NCBI GenBank assembly: GCA_017979445.1
Contig: CM030706.1
Span: 31,389,330-31,453,329, forward strand
Direction: 5' to 3'
Source of the DNA: Akebia trifoliata
Taxonomy: Eukaryota > Streptophyta > Magnoliopsida > Ranunculales > Lardizabalaceae
DNA length: 64,000 bases
Part shown: piece by piece, positions 47,448-57,985 of the stretch
How the letters are laid out: the number at the start of each line of letters is the position of its first letter
How positions within the stretch are numbered: the first letter of the stretch is position 1
Translations under genes and position numbers: made by a program
Notes under the pieces: generated by a model
What the model saw: only the letters and a program-made list of their open reading frames with translations
What the model was told of the DNA's origin: nothing
Database searches by the model: none

Positions 47448-48518
47448 ATTGAACCTCATCTTTCTTTTTTATCAGTGAATTTGTTTTTATGAGACTAATA
47501 ATTATGTAACGACAGGAATTAAACCAAGGTCTATGGCATCATTTAGAGTTATCAATAAATCAAGTCTGGACATGGTGATTTGATATAAATCTGATTAGGG
47601 TTGGACAGAAAACTAATTTAATAAGCATCATATTGAATTCTTATTGGATCTCAATATTAAGATCCAAACCCGAACTAATAACAATTGGATTAAGTCCGAT
47701 TTGGGGCAAAGATGATTTGCTATACAAAATATATAACAATAAAAATTATATATTTCAACAAAACATATGGTATAATTTTAGGAACTTTCTCGCATTTTAT
47801 CGGGATCAAGAAATAGTTGAACTGGGACCAATTTGGTAAGATATTGGATTGAAACCTTATCGGATTGGATTCTTATTGAAATCTAATTCCTCAATTTAGA
47901 CTTAAAATTATTAGATCAAATTCAGGTCTAATTCAGATCTAGACTCCACTACTAAGCTAGTTGGAACATTTTATTTAACCTCATCTCAATCCCTTGTAGA
48001 AAATTCTTACCTTTTCAAAAATCACATTTTGTTCTTGATGTTTAAAGGTTGAAATAAATAAAATTTTAAAGTCAAATAGGATCATAAAAAAGTTTGAAGT
48101 TTGAAATATATAGAATACTAAGATTGAAGAGAAGGGTGAAAAATTATGCCGAAGAGGCAAAAAGATAAGTAGCTTCTTCAGGAAAATAAACGATTTTTAT
48201 TTTTATTTTTTGTTATAAGTGGGAGACGAAGACATTTAGGTAAATTCAATTAGTCTTTTGGAGAAGTTCAAGGTAAGGGTTTTTTTAACAAAGTAGGGGT
48301 ATCTCAAATATTCATCAAAATGTGAGGAGTACATCCAAATCACCCAAAGACTTCAGCTATTCGTTATCACCACATGTTGAGTAAGACAAGGTTGTTGTGT
48401 CCAACATCGACTCCAACGAATGAAATAGCGAAATGTGGTAAGCGGACCAGGGAATAAGGTTTCTCCTTTTATAGATAATAAAAATAAATAATAACAATAA
48501 AGGACCAGATCAGAGGGA
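47448..48518. other. Intergenic, repeat fragments
   Basis: No gene. Words such as TCTGATTAGGGTTGGAC and GGATTGGATTC around 47.55-47.95 kb look like decayed hAT-type subterminal sequence. 48.27-48.34 kb is a short piece of the dispersed AAATGCCC-type repeat. Confidence 0.3.
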
Positions 48519-49491
48519 CTTTTTTTATAAATAATCTCTAAGTTTTGGAGTGATCTCTTAATAGTCAATTTTACAAACTTTTCTTTTTTAAATTTTACAC
48601 GTAACTCATCTCACCGTTACAAGGTACTTGAAATACCCAAATTACTCTTTTCTTATCTTCTTCGCATAATTAGATTTTTCAATAGCAAATGTGATCATTT
48701 CCAATGATCTTTGATCATGAATAACAAATAAAGAATAATATTTTCTTAATATTGAATATTAATTTTTTTTTCAATAATTTATAGTAAAAATTTTGAAGAA
48801 TGAAATTGTGATTCAAAAATTTTTAATGATTAGGTTGAAAAAAAAAAAATATGCAAGTGTGATTTATGTATTTTGGGTGTTTAGAGAAGATTTACCCAAT
48901 ATCGACGTTGGAAAAAAAAAATTTAATTTACATTTACAACATCGAGCTCATCACTTTTTATTGTTTAGTTCACCACTTAATTATTGTCTCGATGGTTTTT
49001 TTCCAATGAAAATATTATTGAACTCGACATTAATTAAATAAAGAGTGGTGAACCCGACACTAAATGCTGAACTCAACGCTGGAATCTGAATCAGATTATT
49101 TATTTATTTATTTATTTTTCAAAATTTGATACTTTGTGAATTTTCTTGAAATACTCAAAATGCATAAAATCATAGTTGCAAATCAAAATTTAGAGCTTAA
49201 TCATTAAAAACAATTGAATCACAACTTCGTTCTTTAATTTTTTTTTATTATAAATCATTGAAAAAAAAATGTCTAGATATTCAAAATTAAGAGAATATCA
49301 TTCTCTATTCGTTATTCATGATCAAAGATCATTGAAAATAATCATAATCACCATTGAAAAATCTAACTATGTAAAGAAGATGAGAAAAATGTAATTTGGG
49401 TATTTCAATGATATTATACGCGTGAGATGAGGTTCAAGGACTGTTAAGAAAAGAAAATTTTATTAAATGAATTATTTAGAAAAAAAAAAAT
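48519..49491. mobile_element. Large foldback element with arms over 230 bp
   Basis: The left arm (about 48519-48830) and right arm (about 49200-49491) are extended reverse complements. Paired words include CTCATCTCAC/GTGAGATGAG, GAAATACCCAAATTAC/GTAATTTGGGTATTTC, TAGATTTTTCAAT/ATTGAAAAATCTA and AATGATCTTTGATCATGAATAA/TTATTCATGATCAAAGATCATT. The central 370 bases are unique and AT-rich. No ORF. Long arms without a gene suit a MULE-type or foldback element; the target duplication was not identified. Confidence 0.7.
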
Positions 49492-49913
49492 CATAAATTT
49501 TTCCAAAAATTAAGGAAGAGGTTATGAGTAATTGTCAAGGTAATTTGTCTTCTCATTCCACAATTAATTCTCAATTTCTCAATGATTAGATAGTATTTAG
49601 ACACACCCTTCTCTAGTTTCAAGGATATTTGAGATATTCTAATATCTTCAAATTGATGGTATGCCCCCTTGATCGGAAACGTCTTGTATATTAGTAGAAA
49701 ATGACCTAAATGCCCCCATCTTCGATTTTTTGCCACAATTCATTGATTTTTCATCTTCTTCATCTATAAGATTCTATCTACTTCAACCTTCAAGCCTTAG
49801 GACAAGATTTTTTTTATTTTATTTGTTTAAAATTGAAAATGATTAAATTTAAAATTGAAAAATCTAGGGGACGAATTTTCAATTGGGACAATTGCCACGA
49901 AGGAATTTTTTAA
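49492..49913. other. Intergenic with dispersed-repeat fragment
   Basis: 49.59-49.80 kb carries the dispersed repeat words (TTTAGACACACCC, AATGACCTAAATGCCCCC, CAACCTTCAAG). No gene. Confidence 0.35.
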
Positions 49914-50036
49914 GAGGGATTCTATTGCCACATCAACTTTTGCTAATCCCACCCCAATTTGTATGTAAATCACTAAAGAATTAGCACACATTTGGGTGGT
50001 ATTAGCAAAAGTTGGTGTGGCAATATAATCTCTCTC
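49914..50036. mobile_element. MITE, CCACACCAACTTTTGC family
   Basis: GAGGGATTCTATTGCCACA at the left pairs with GTGTGGCAATATAATCTCTC at the right, with the same internal AACTTTTGCTAAT/ATTAGCAAAAGTT arms and TATGTAAATCACTAAAGAATT centre as the 57.86 kb copy. Confidence 0.7.
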
Positions 50037-50150
50037 TTTTTAAAAACTTAAGGAGCAACTAGTTATTAAAAAAAATGATTTCTTAAGAGTTTGCCCCCAC
50101 AAAAACTTTTAAAATTTAGAAGAATTTTTTAATAATTAAAAAAAATTAAA

Positions 50151-50640
50151 GAGAGATTTACCGAGAAACCTATCTTTTTCCAATTTTATTACAAAACTCC
50201 CGTACTTTGTAAAGTTTGTTACGCAACAAACTTTACTTTATGAATTAGGTCAGCATGACTAACTTAGTAAGATTTGAAATCTTACTAAGAGTTGTTGGCC
50301 CTATATGAATTATTAAATTTATAACCTAACACCACAACCTTATAGATTTCATGGAAAGCTCAGATTCAAAAGAAAAAGAATTCATTTTTGAACTTCATCA
50401 AAGGTGTTGAAAGTGGATGGCCATTGAACTCCTAAATTTAAAATTAAAATTCAATAGTGAAAATTAACTTTTTTTTTCAAAGTTCTTAAAATTTTGTCCT
50501 TTATAATCATGTGACATCAGATCATGCTTTTGGATGCCACAAATTGATGTGGTTAGGATCCACTCCAAAGTATGTTAAGTAACAACTAACCACGTTAATT
50601 TGAATTGTATGATGTGGATCCCCATTCCAAGGTTTGGTTA
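50151..50640. mobile_element. TIR element, relative of the one in ALDH intron 9
   Basis: Starts GAGAGATTTACCGAGAAACC and tracks 35844-36330 in order: CTTTATGAATTAGGTCAGCATGA, AGATTTCATGGAAA, AAGGTGTTGAAAGTGGATGG, CAGATCATGCTTTTGGATGCC, GGATCCACTCC. The right inverted end is missing. Confidence 0.55.
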
Positions 50641-52405
50641 CCACAGATTTATGATCAAAATATGAGAATTCGTCGAAAACAATTGTGAAAACTTATGTAT
50701 ATAGATTAAGAATTGGTTTTTCTTTACATAAACAATGTTAACATTTTGCATAAATGCTATGAGTAAATATATTTTGTAAATGTAAATTATTGGAGATACA
50801 TATAGTAAAAGCTTGGTTTTTTAGATTTTATAAAATAAAATTTAATATTATTAATGAGTTCTTAGTTTCCCATCACGTAAATAAAATCCTGGCTCCGCGC
50901 TTGAAAAAAATCAAGGACTTTATACATAGAGTCAAGACAAGGTTGAAAATAATGGAACATAGATTAAAATAAATTTACGATAGAGATCAATAAGAGCTTG
51001 TTACTGACAGATTTTTAAGAGAAAAATTGATGTGTTCTTTTTGCTAAATATAGAATATGAGGGCATTTAAGTCATTTATCACTAACCAATAACAAAAGAC
51101 CGAGGTCAAGGGGTATGTCGTCATTTTTGAAAAACCAATAGCATCCCAAATACTCACCAAAGTGTAGAAGAGTATCTCTAAACCAATTTTTTTTTTTTTT
51201 TTCCTTTTTCGATGATGGATTGTTGGCACTTGACCTTATTAAAACCACACCTTTTTTTTTTTTCTTTCAAAAAATTACCGAAAAGGGTCAAAGTCTCACT
51301 TAATCATAACAATCGTAACAGTTTTTTTAAAATTATCAAAAACAACTTAAATCGTTGGATTGTCCAGTGTTTTAGTAACTCGTTGGACAATGCAAAGTTT
51401 TGTGTTATTTTATGAATTTGAATAACGAAAATGCCTACTAAAGGCCTTAATAGTAAAAGGATATTTTGAGTGTTTTAGTGCAAAATACAATATAAAATGT
51501 TGGACCATCCAGCAATTTAGTTCAGTGATTTAAGTTATTTTTTATTATATTTTAAAAGTTATTATTTTTTTATAATTAATTAACACTTGACTTTTTTTTA
51601 GATAATTTTTCTCTTTTTTTTATTTATATCTTTTTTGGATTGGCCTTATTAAAATACTCTCTTTTTTTTTTCTTCCTTCTTGGGATGTTGGCCATTAGGG
51701 CTACTAAAATCACCCCCTTTTTAACCTTTGGTATTGTTGGCCTTATTAAAATGCTTTTATTAGGCTATATGGGTGGAAGTCAAGGCTACCATCTCCTACT
51801 CAAGAATTGTCACATTCACGATTCTATCAACATCAACCATATTCAATAACAAATAAAATCGATTGCACATGATAACACGCATCAACTACATGTGCCAATG
51901 AATCTAGAAGAGAAAATTGAACACAGATGAAGATGTCATTTTACATGTTTTTCGCCTAAATCGACAGCTACATTTCTGAACTCTTTCTATGAGAATCATG
52001 GCTTCGATATTAATATCGGATTTTCATATTATTTCATTTACAATATATCAAAATCGAGATGAATTGGATTAGACGACGTTTTTTGCCAAGCTTAGCACCT
52101 GAAAGAAGAACAAGAAGACATAAAGGTGACTAAATCGTGGTGTCTTGCCTTGTTCAACGACGTTTCCCAAATTACTTGGACAAGTCATCTTAGTCCAAGA
52201 CTTTATTTCAAAATCATGATAAGAGTCTTGTTATACTATTGAAGATTGACATTTTATATCTAACCCCAAATTTTTTTCTAAAATTGGAGTGACAATAAAA
52301 AGTCTCTTGCTTCTAAAATGAATTTACTCAAAACATGTTCACATATTATTAATATCATGCAGGGTGGGCTCCATCGTTACATACTATATTTTTGTGTACA
52401 CTAAT
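50641..52405. other. Intergenic, no gene seen
   Basis: AT-rich. A dispersed-repeat fragment lies at 51.05-51.19 kb (GGGCATTTAAGTCATT, CAAGGGGTATGTCGTCA). T-rich runs occur at 51.18-51.26 and 51.60-51.67 kb. No gene recognised. Confidence 0.3.
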
Positions 52406-52553
52406 AATTTTCTAACTCAAATTTTTTGACTCTGTTGATGTGGCAAGTACACAAAACCGTAGATATTTTTTTTCCTTGTGTAACTTGAAGGAAAAGATAT
52501 ATGATTCTATGCCTTGCCACATCGACCAAGTGAAAATTTTCGAGTCAGAAAAT
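52406..52553. mobile_element. Foldback MITE
   Basis: ATTTTCTAACTCAAA at the left pairs with TTTCGAGTCAGAAAAT at the right, followed inward by GTTGATGTGGCAAG/CTTGCCACATCGAC. It resembles the 53.63 kb foldback in its TAGAT/ATCTA inner words, but no target duplication is visible. Confidence 0.5.
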
Positions 52554-52706
52554 CACGACTCTTTTTTTTAACTAGAAATGATCATCATTCCAATGTTATG
52601 ATTGGTCTTAAACTCTTGATTCAATTATGACATGACTTTGCTCTAACATACAATTTTTTCACTTAATAGTGAACATAATATTTATACTACTATAATGAGA
52701 AATGGG

Positions 52707-52936
52707 CATGATTTTAAAACTCAGTTTCACATCTCGTTTTGTCCATTTAGATATCGAGTCGTCTCAAACAAATTTTTCGATATGCTTGAGATGTCTCATT
52801 CAAAAAAAAATTGAAAAATGAACGTGAGGTTATATATCTTGTTCAAAAATTTTACTTGTCTACCTGTCTTGTCCAGGTCTGATACCAAGACAACTCGAGT
52901 GATACGTCTCAATCTTGAACGAATTTTGAAACCATG
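52707..52936. mobile_element. MITE, CATGGTTTTAAAA family, with 8-bp TSD
   Basis: Ends CATGATTTTAAAACTC and, reversed, CATGGTTTCAAAATTC. Perfect octamers GAAATGGG flank it (52699-52706 and 52937-52944), suggesting hAT affiliation. Interior words GAGTCGTCTCAAAC and CGAGTGATACGTCTC are shared with the copies at 19832 and 63142. Confidence 0.7.
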
Positions 52937-52944
52937 GAAATGGG

Positions 52945-53629
52945 TGAGTGTTACATTAAATATTTTTTTTTTTAATTATAAAAATATGGATAGATTTACA
53001 TTCAAAATAATTCATCGATCTATATTTATAATAATATAAAATAAAAAGATATTTGTTTATCAAAGTCATTTTTGTCAAAACAAATAAAACTTCAATAACA
53101 CCAACCCTAGAGTCACGTTAGTTAGTTTTAACGACATCTTCAAAATTCTTTAGTTAACATTTGTAATAGCAAAAGCATTGTTACAATCCCAATCGCGACA
53201 CCCCTATAACCATGTTAAATAGAATTTTAAAATTATAAAAATATCATTTTATTACGTTATCTTTAAAATCACCTTACTTGATATACTAAATTACAAAAAG
53301 AACCTTACGATGTTAAAATATGATATAAAATTAAATTATTTATTTGAAATCTTAAAAAGTAAAATTTTGAAACAATTATAAATTTTATTTAATCGTACAT
53401 AAATCCAAATTTTTGTAATACGTGGGCCATCACACATGCAACCTGCCAGTTTTTAATTAAATCAACACTCACGCATAGGAAAAGATGTGATTTCCATATA
53501 GTTGAACCAAAATTTATATCCATATCTAACCTCATAAAGTTCTTCCAACTGTTTCCTCCCATGTTAAGGAAGCATATTTATCACACCCCATGTGATCTTT
53601 TGCTATATGTTGTCTACTTCTAAATAGAA
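52945..53629. other. Intergenic, no gene seen
   Basis: AT-rich spacer without a recognisable gene or element ends. Confidence 0.3.
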
Positions 53630-53841
53630 GAACAATGATTTTCTAACTAGAGAGTCTTCACTCAGTCAATACTCGGTTGATGTGACATAGACACAGAACC
53701 ATAGATTTCTTTTCTCGAAATACACAATTGCCCATCTTTTATGCGGATTGCAATTGTGTATCCCAAGGACAAGATCTATGGTTCTGTGTATGTGCCACGT
53801 CAGTTGAGTAAAGACTTTCTAATTAATTAGAAAATCAATGC
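53630..53841. mobile_element. Foldback MITE with 11-bp TSD (MULE-like)
   Basis: Perfect 11-bp direct repeats TCTAAATAGAA flank the element (53619-53629 and 53842-53852), in the 9-11 bp range of Mutator-like elements. The arms pair through GATTTTCTAA/TTAGAAAATC, AGAACCATAGAT/ATCTATGGTTCT and ATACACAATTG/CAATTGTGTAT around a short loop at about 53.74 kb. Non-coding. It shares its inner motif with the foldbacks at 15.95 and 20.35 kb. Confidence 0.75.
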
Positions 53842-53852
53842 TCTAAATAGAA

Positions 53853-54540
53853 TTCTCATGTTTGGTATGCTACTTCTGTGACAGTCACCAAGACTATTGA
53901 AAAGTATACTTGGGTGGTAATCGTTCAAACAAACACACATATCCATAGAGTTTGGGTTGTAATTCATTGAGTTAAAATCGATACAATAAGATTTTAGTAA
54001 AAGTCAGTATTTCACATAAGATTTAAATTTGAAGATTATTTGCGTGCATTTGCACCCCTCCTGTGCGTACGCATGCACTAAGATTTTTTAGATTGATGGG
54101 TCCAAACCCCTTTTCGAATTTATGAGCACTCACGTGCGTGTAGGTTTGACCTATATCTTTCTCACATTTATTATATTATGTGAGAGTTTCTATATAAAAA
54201 TTACACTCTTTAGTTATTTCTATCCTGAGTACCATAAGTATAAAAATAAAAATAAAAACTTTGAAAATTTCAATAGAACTCTCTCTTTTAGATCACAAAT
54301 GATGTCCCCGACGCATCCCAAATATTAAAGAAAAAGTAGAGACGTAAAAGAAACACAAAATCCTACGTGTCATGTTAAGAGGAGGATTAGTTTAAATTGG
54401 CAACTTCGAAGTCAAAACTCATATGCATCACTCACCTTTTAAAGTTCAAAGTTCAAAGTTCATACAACTCTTTCAAACATTGCCTTTTTCAACTTAATTA
54501 CAATGTTACCCCTTATTTGCAATCATAAGAAAATTATAAA
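53853..54540. other. Intergenic, no gene seen
   Basis: No gene. A small tandem AAAGTTC repeat lies at about 54441-54460. Confidence 0.3.
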
Positions 54541-55716
54541 GGGCGATTCAGACATGACATGACCCCCGTCCCCCCCCCCCCCCCCCTCTTTGGTCAATAT
54601 TAGAGATACCTCGTGTGTTCTCAATCTCAAACTATGCAGTCTCCTTTGACCTAGGGCTTCCATGAAAGACTAACATCTAATGACTTAAATACTCTCATCT
54701 TTAACTTTTAAAGGAATGGTGACTTGCTTGCACTTTTGTTGAACCTAAAGTACATACATGGATCTGTGATGTTGAAACTTGAAATAGAAGGGGAAGAACA
54801 TGCTTCAAATTCTAATCCAGTATCTATAGGTTTAGAAGTTTTAAATTGGTTAGATTTTGGTTGGGATGATTTATCATTTCCTCCCTAAAACCAATCATCT
54901 ACCATCTGAATTTTATCTCTAAAATCTATCATCTTCATCAAGTGAAGTTTTTTTTAACCTTTTCAAGCTTAAGATCTCATCTTTCTCAACCTTCAAACTA
55001 CAAGAACAAGATATGAAATTTTGAAAATCGATGAAATTTAGGTTGAAAAGTCTAGGGTTTCTACATGACATAGAAAAAATAAATAAATGAGTAGGTAATA
55101 AATAGTTTGCCTCGAGTTTAACAACCCGAAGATTGAAGATCTTTTCCCTTCTTCATTAACCTTGAGGTTCTATCTCCTTCAACCTTCAAACCCTAAGAAC
55201 AAGATTGAATTCTTGGAGAGGAAGGATGAGATTTTGGGTAGAAGAATTAAGAAATTTTTGTAAGAGTCACGATCCAGTATGGTGTTCCATTCCTATAGAT
55301 GGAAGTGTTGCCTATGTGGCACGTTTTGATTGGAGAATAAAAACATTGGAATGCATGCATGACTTGATTAGGAGCCCAAGGTGTTTTAAACTCCAACTAA
55401 AGCGTGCCACATAGACACTGTACTAGATCTTGAGTCTTTTTATAATATATTGAAGATGGGTTGGAGATGAGGTTCATAAGTTTAAAATGTAAGATGGGAT
55501 TGAACATGAAATATTTTGTAGGAGAAAAATTCAAAGTGTTTTCTTTTTCTTTTTTTTTAGAGGTTGAAGATAATGGCATTTAGGTTATATTTTCTGTTAG
55601 TCTCTCTCATGCAAAATCTAGGTCAAGGGGGGCATGTCATCAATTTGGAAACATAGGAGGGCATCTCTAATATGGATAAAAACAATGAAGAGACATGTCT
55701 AAAACACCCCATTAAA
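54541..55716. mobile_element. Dispersed repeat of the AAATGCCC type, apparent near-complete copy
   Basis: The left end GGGCGATTCAGACATGAC and the right end (reversed) GGGGTGTTTTAGACATGT are similar inverted ends about 1.17 kb apart. The interior has TGACTTAAATACTCTC, CTTCAACCTTCAAACC and GGTCAAGGGGGGCATGTCATCA. These recur in fragments at 21.45, 28.96, 46.31, 49.60, 51.05, 61.19, 61.44 and 63.69 kb. No transposase. A C17 run (54570-54586) follows the left end. Confidence 0.5.
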
Positions 55717-55732
55717 GATATTGGGTGAGGAT

Positions 55733-55734
<2 letters not shown>

Positions 55735-55773
<39 letters not shown>
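55735..55773 (+). repeat. (TC)n microsatellite
   Basis: About 19 uninterrupted TC dinucleotides, followed by TGTGTTTGG. Confidence 0.9.
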
Positions 55774-55777
<4 letters not shown>

Positions 55778-56106
55778 TTGGCCAATATGTTTTGTCTTAA
55801 ATGGGTTAGAAGTTTTGGAATGGTCTGATTTTTTGTGAGGACAATCTCTATGGAAAGGAGATTATCATCGTTAAAAATCAGTCCAATCTGAAAATTCTAA
55901 CCCCAACCCCATCAAATGTGGTTTACAAAAAATGGATTGTGTATGATTCTTCAACATGTAAACATGGGGTTAGATCTTTCGGAATGAACTTATTTTTTGT
56001 GATGATGATCTCTTTATCATAAAAATCATTCTCACAAAAAATCAGCCCATTTTGCAACTTTTAACTTATATAGGACAAAACTTGTTGGCCCTTGAACACA
56101 ACCTAT

Positions 56107-56150
<44 letters not shown>

Positions 56151-56454
56151 CATAAATGTTAGGCACAAAATAATCAACATCATTAAAATGTTATTTAGTT
56201 TGAAAAAGTTGGAAAAGACCCTTACTGGGCGAGGTACAATTTCTTTGTAGATAAAATATTAAGGATGTCCAACGAAAATTTGGGCAGAAAAAAATTCTAA
56301 TACCTCAAGATCTTACCACTTGTATCCTAAAAATATAAAGTCTCGGTAGAATTTCTTATATTTTTTAAGTGATACAAAAATATATAAAATGCATCTAGAA
56401 AAATATTTCAACATCTTTTAGTAATACATACTGAGAAAAATTTAAACAATCAAA
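55774..56454. other. Intergenic with TA microsatellite
   Basis: Contains the interrupted (TA)n run at 56104-56148. The words GATGATCTC...GAGATTATC and AAAATCAG recur inverted around 55.80-56.05 kb, a likely old foldback. No gene. Confidence 0.35.
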
Positions 56455-56716
56455 AATGTAAAATTTGGCTGGTGATGAAGATGGTGGCAACGATAACAAA
56501 GTGAGTGGATGTGATGGTGGCTATAGTAGTGGTAGGGAAGAAGAAAAGATGAAGTTATGATTTTAATTTGGAGATGAAAAATATGAGTGAATTTTATTTT
56601 TTCATGGGTAAAGGTGGGAAAATAAAATTCAGATTTTATTTTTTCATGTAAAAATGCAATTAAATACATGAAAAATGATTTTCCACCCTATTTTCCATTT
56701 GCTATTAAACATACCC
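56455..56716. mobile_element. Truncated copy of the 8849-9556 TIR element family
   Basis: GATGGTGGCAACGATAAC core, AAAATATGAGTGAATTT, and the right end TTTTCCACCCTATTTTCCAT ... TTAAACATACCC match the right half of the 8.85 kb element. The left inverted end is absent. TAA follows the right end. Confidence 0.6.
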
Positions 56717-56819
56717 TAAGGGTGTGCTTGAGCACATCATGGAAAATCACGTAAAAAATCTCTTTTGCTCTTTCATTTAAATTGGGTGGTATAGATTTTA
56801 TTTATTTATTTATATATTT

Positions 56820-57055
56820 ATATTTTTAGTAAGTCTAACCTCACTAAGGTAAGATTTCAAATCTTACAAGGGTCATTGAGCTAACCTTGTGGCATCCATG
56901 ATCCGATGCTACAAGATGTAAAGGACAATATTCTATGAAATTTAAAAAGATAACTTAAAAAAATTATTTTTCACTGTTGAATTTTAATTTTAAATTTGAG
57001 AGTTTAGTAGTCGTCCATTTTCCAAACCTTAGATCAAGTCCGAAAAAGATAATAA
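56820..57055. repeat. Partial GAGAGATTTACC-type element, inverted orientation
   Basis: Compared in reverse complement with 50.24-50.50 kb: GTAAGATTTCAAATCTTAC, AAAGGACAATATTCTATGAA and TTTTTCACTGTTGAATTTTAA match in a rearranged fragment. No ends present. Confidence 0.4.
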
Positions 57056-57063
57056 ATTTTATT

Positions 57064-57171
57064 GAGAGTTACTATTGTCACACCAAATTAGTATATTTTA
57101 CTAACGCCACACCAACTATGTGCAAATGTTTGGTGATTTACATAGGAATTGGTGTGGCAATAGCAGCTCTC
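57064..57171. mobile_element. MITE, CCACACCAACTTTTGC family
   Basis: GAGAGTTACTATTGTCACACC at the left pairs with GGTGTGGCAATAGCAGCTCTC at the right; the centre carries GGTGATTTACATAGGAATT in the orientation opposite to the other copies. Confidence 0.65.
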
Positions 57172-57857
57172 TTCTTTATTTCATTTTTTATATCTGAGGT
57201 TTTTTAATAAATCTAGAGGCTATGGTGTTGGATTGCCAGTTTGATAATCCCTTTGAACTCAAAGACCCTTAATAAGATAAGTGTTTCTTTTCTTTTAATT
57301 AATTTGGAAGATGGCATGAGACTATGAAGACACGGACAAGTATCGAAAAGGTTTACATATAATTTTAAATATTGAATAAAGGATTTTTTTTTTTTAATCT
57401 TTTTTTGTAGATTGGAAAATTAACCTCCTTGTTCACAGGCCGTTAGTTGCAATTTTATGATTTTGACTTAAATGACCTCGTTTGCATGAAGTTGAAATAG
57501 AAAAATAAGGGTATTTATGAGATACGAACTCATTGTTGTGGCAAATCATTTTCTTAGGGGGAGGGGTGAGAAAAGATTTGCCGCCTTAAGCGACAAATCT
57601 CTTGCGCATGGAAAATGACTTTCCCTGCCTTTTCTATTTTTCTTGCACTCAAACACCTTCAAATATCAATTTTCCATAGTAAACTAATTTCCTTATAGTT
57701 TGTCGTGCAATCAAACATGTCATAAATGATTTGTAAAGAAGAATTTGTAAGAAACTTGAAAAAAAAAAAAGGATTTTGAAAAACTTGTTTCAAGTTTAGG
57801 TGAGAATTTTTCTCTTGGACACACACACAAACACAAACAAACAAACCCATAAAATTA
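57172..57857. other. Intergenic with small repeat fragments
   Basis: 57.60-57.72 kb has TGGAAAATGACTTTCC and GTGCAATCAAACATG words like the ends of the 8.85 kb element family. No gene. Confidence 0.35.
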
Positions 57858-57979
57858 GAGAAATTCTATTGTTATACCAAGTTTTGCTAACGCTTCCCCG
57901 TTCATATGTAAATCACTAAAGAATTAGCATGTATCTTAGAGTGGCATTGGCAAAAGTTAGTGTGACAATAGAAGCTCTC
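57858..57979. mobile_element. MITE, CCACACCAACTTTTGC family, with 8-bp TSD
   Basis: Perfect octamers TAAAATTA flank it (57850-57857 and 57980-57987). Ends are GAGAAATTCTATTG and, reversed, GAGAGCTTCTATTG; arms TTTTGCTAACGC/GCATTGGCAAAAG. At 122 bp it is the best-defined member of the family and argues for hAT affiliation. Confidence 0.75.
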
Positions 57980-57985
57980 TAAAAT

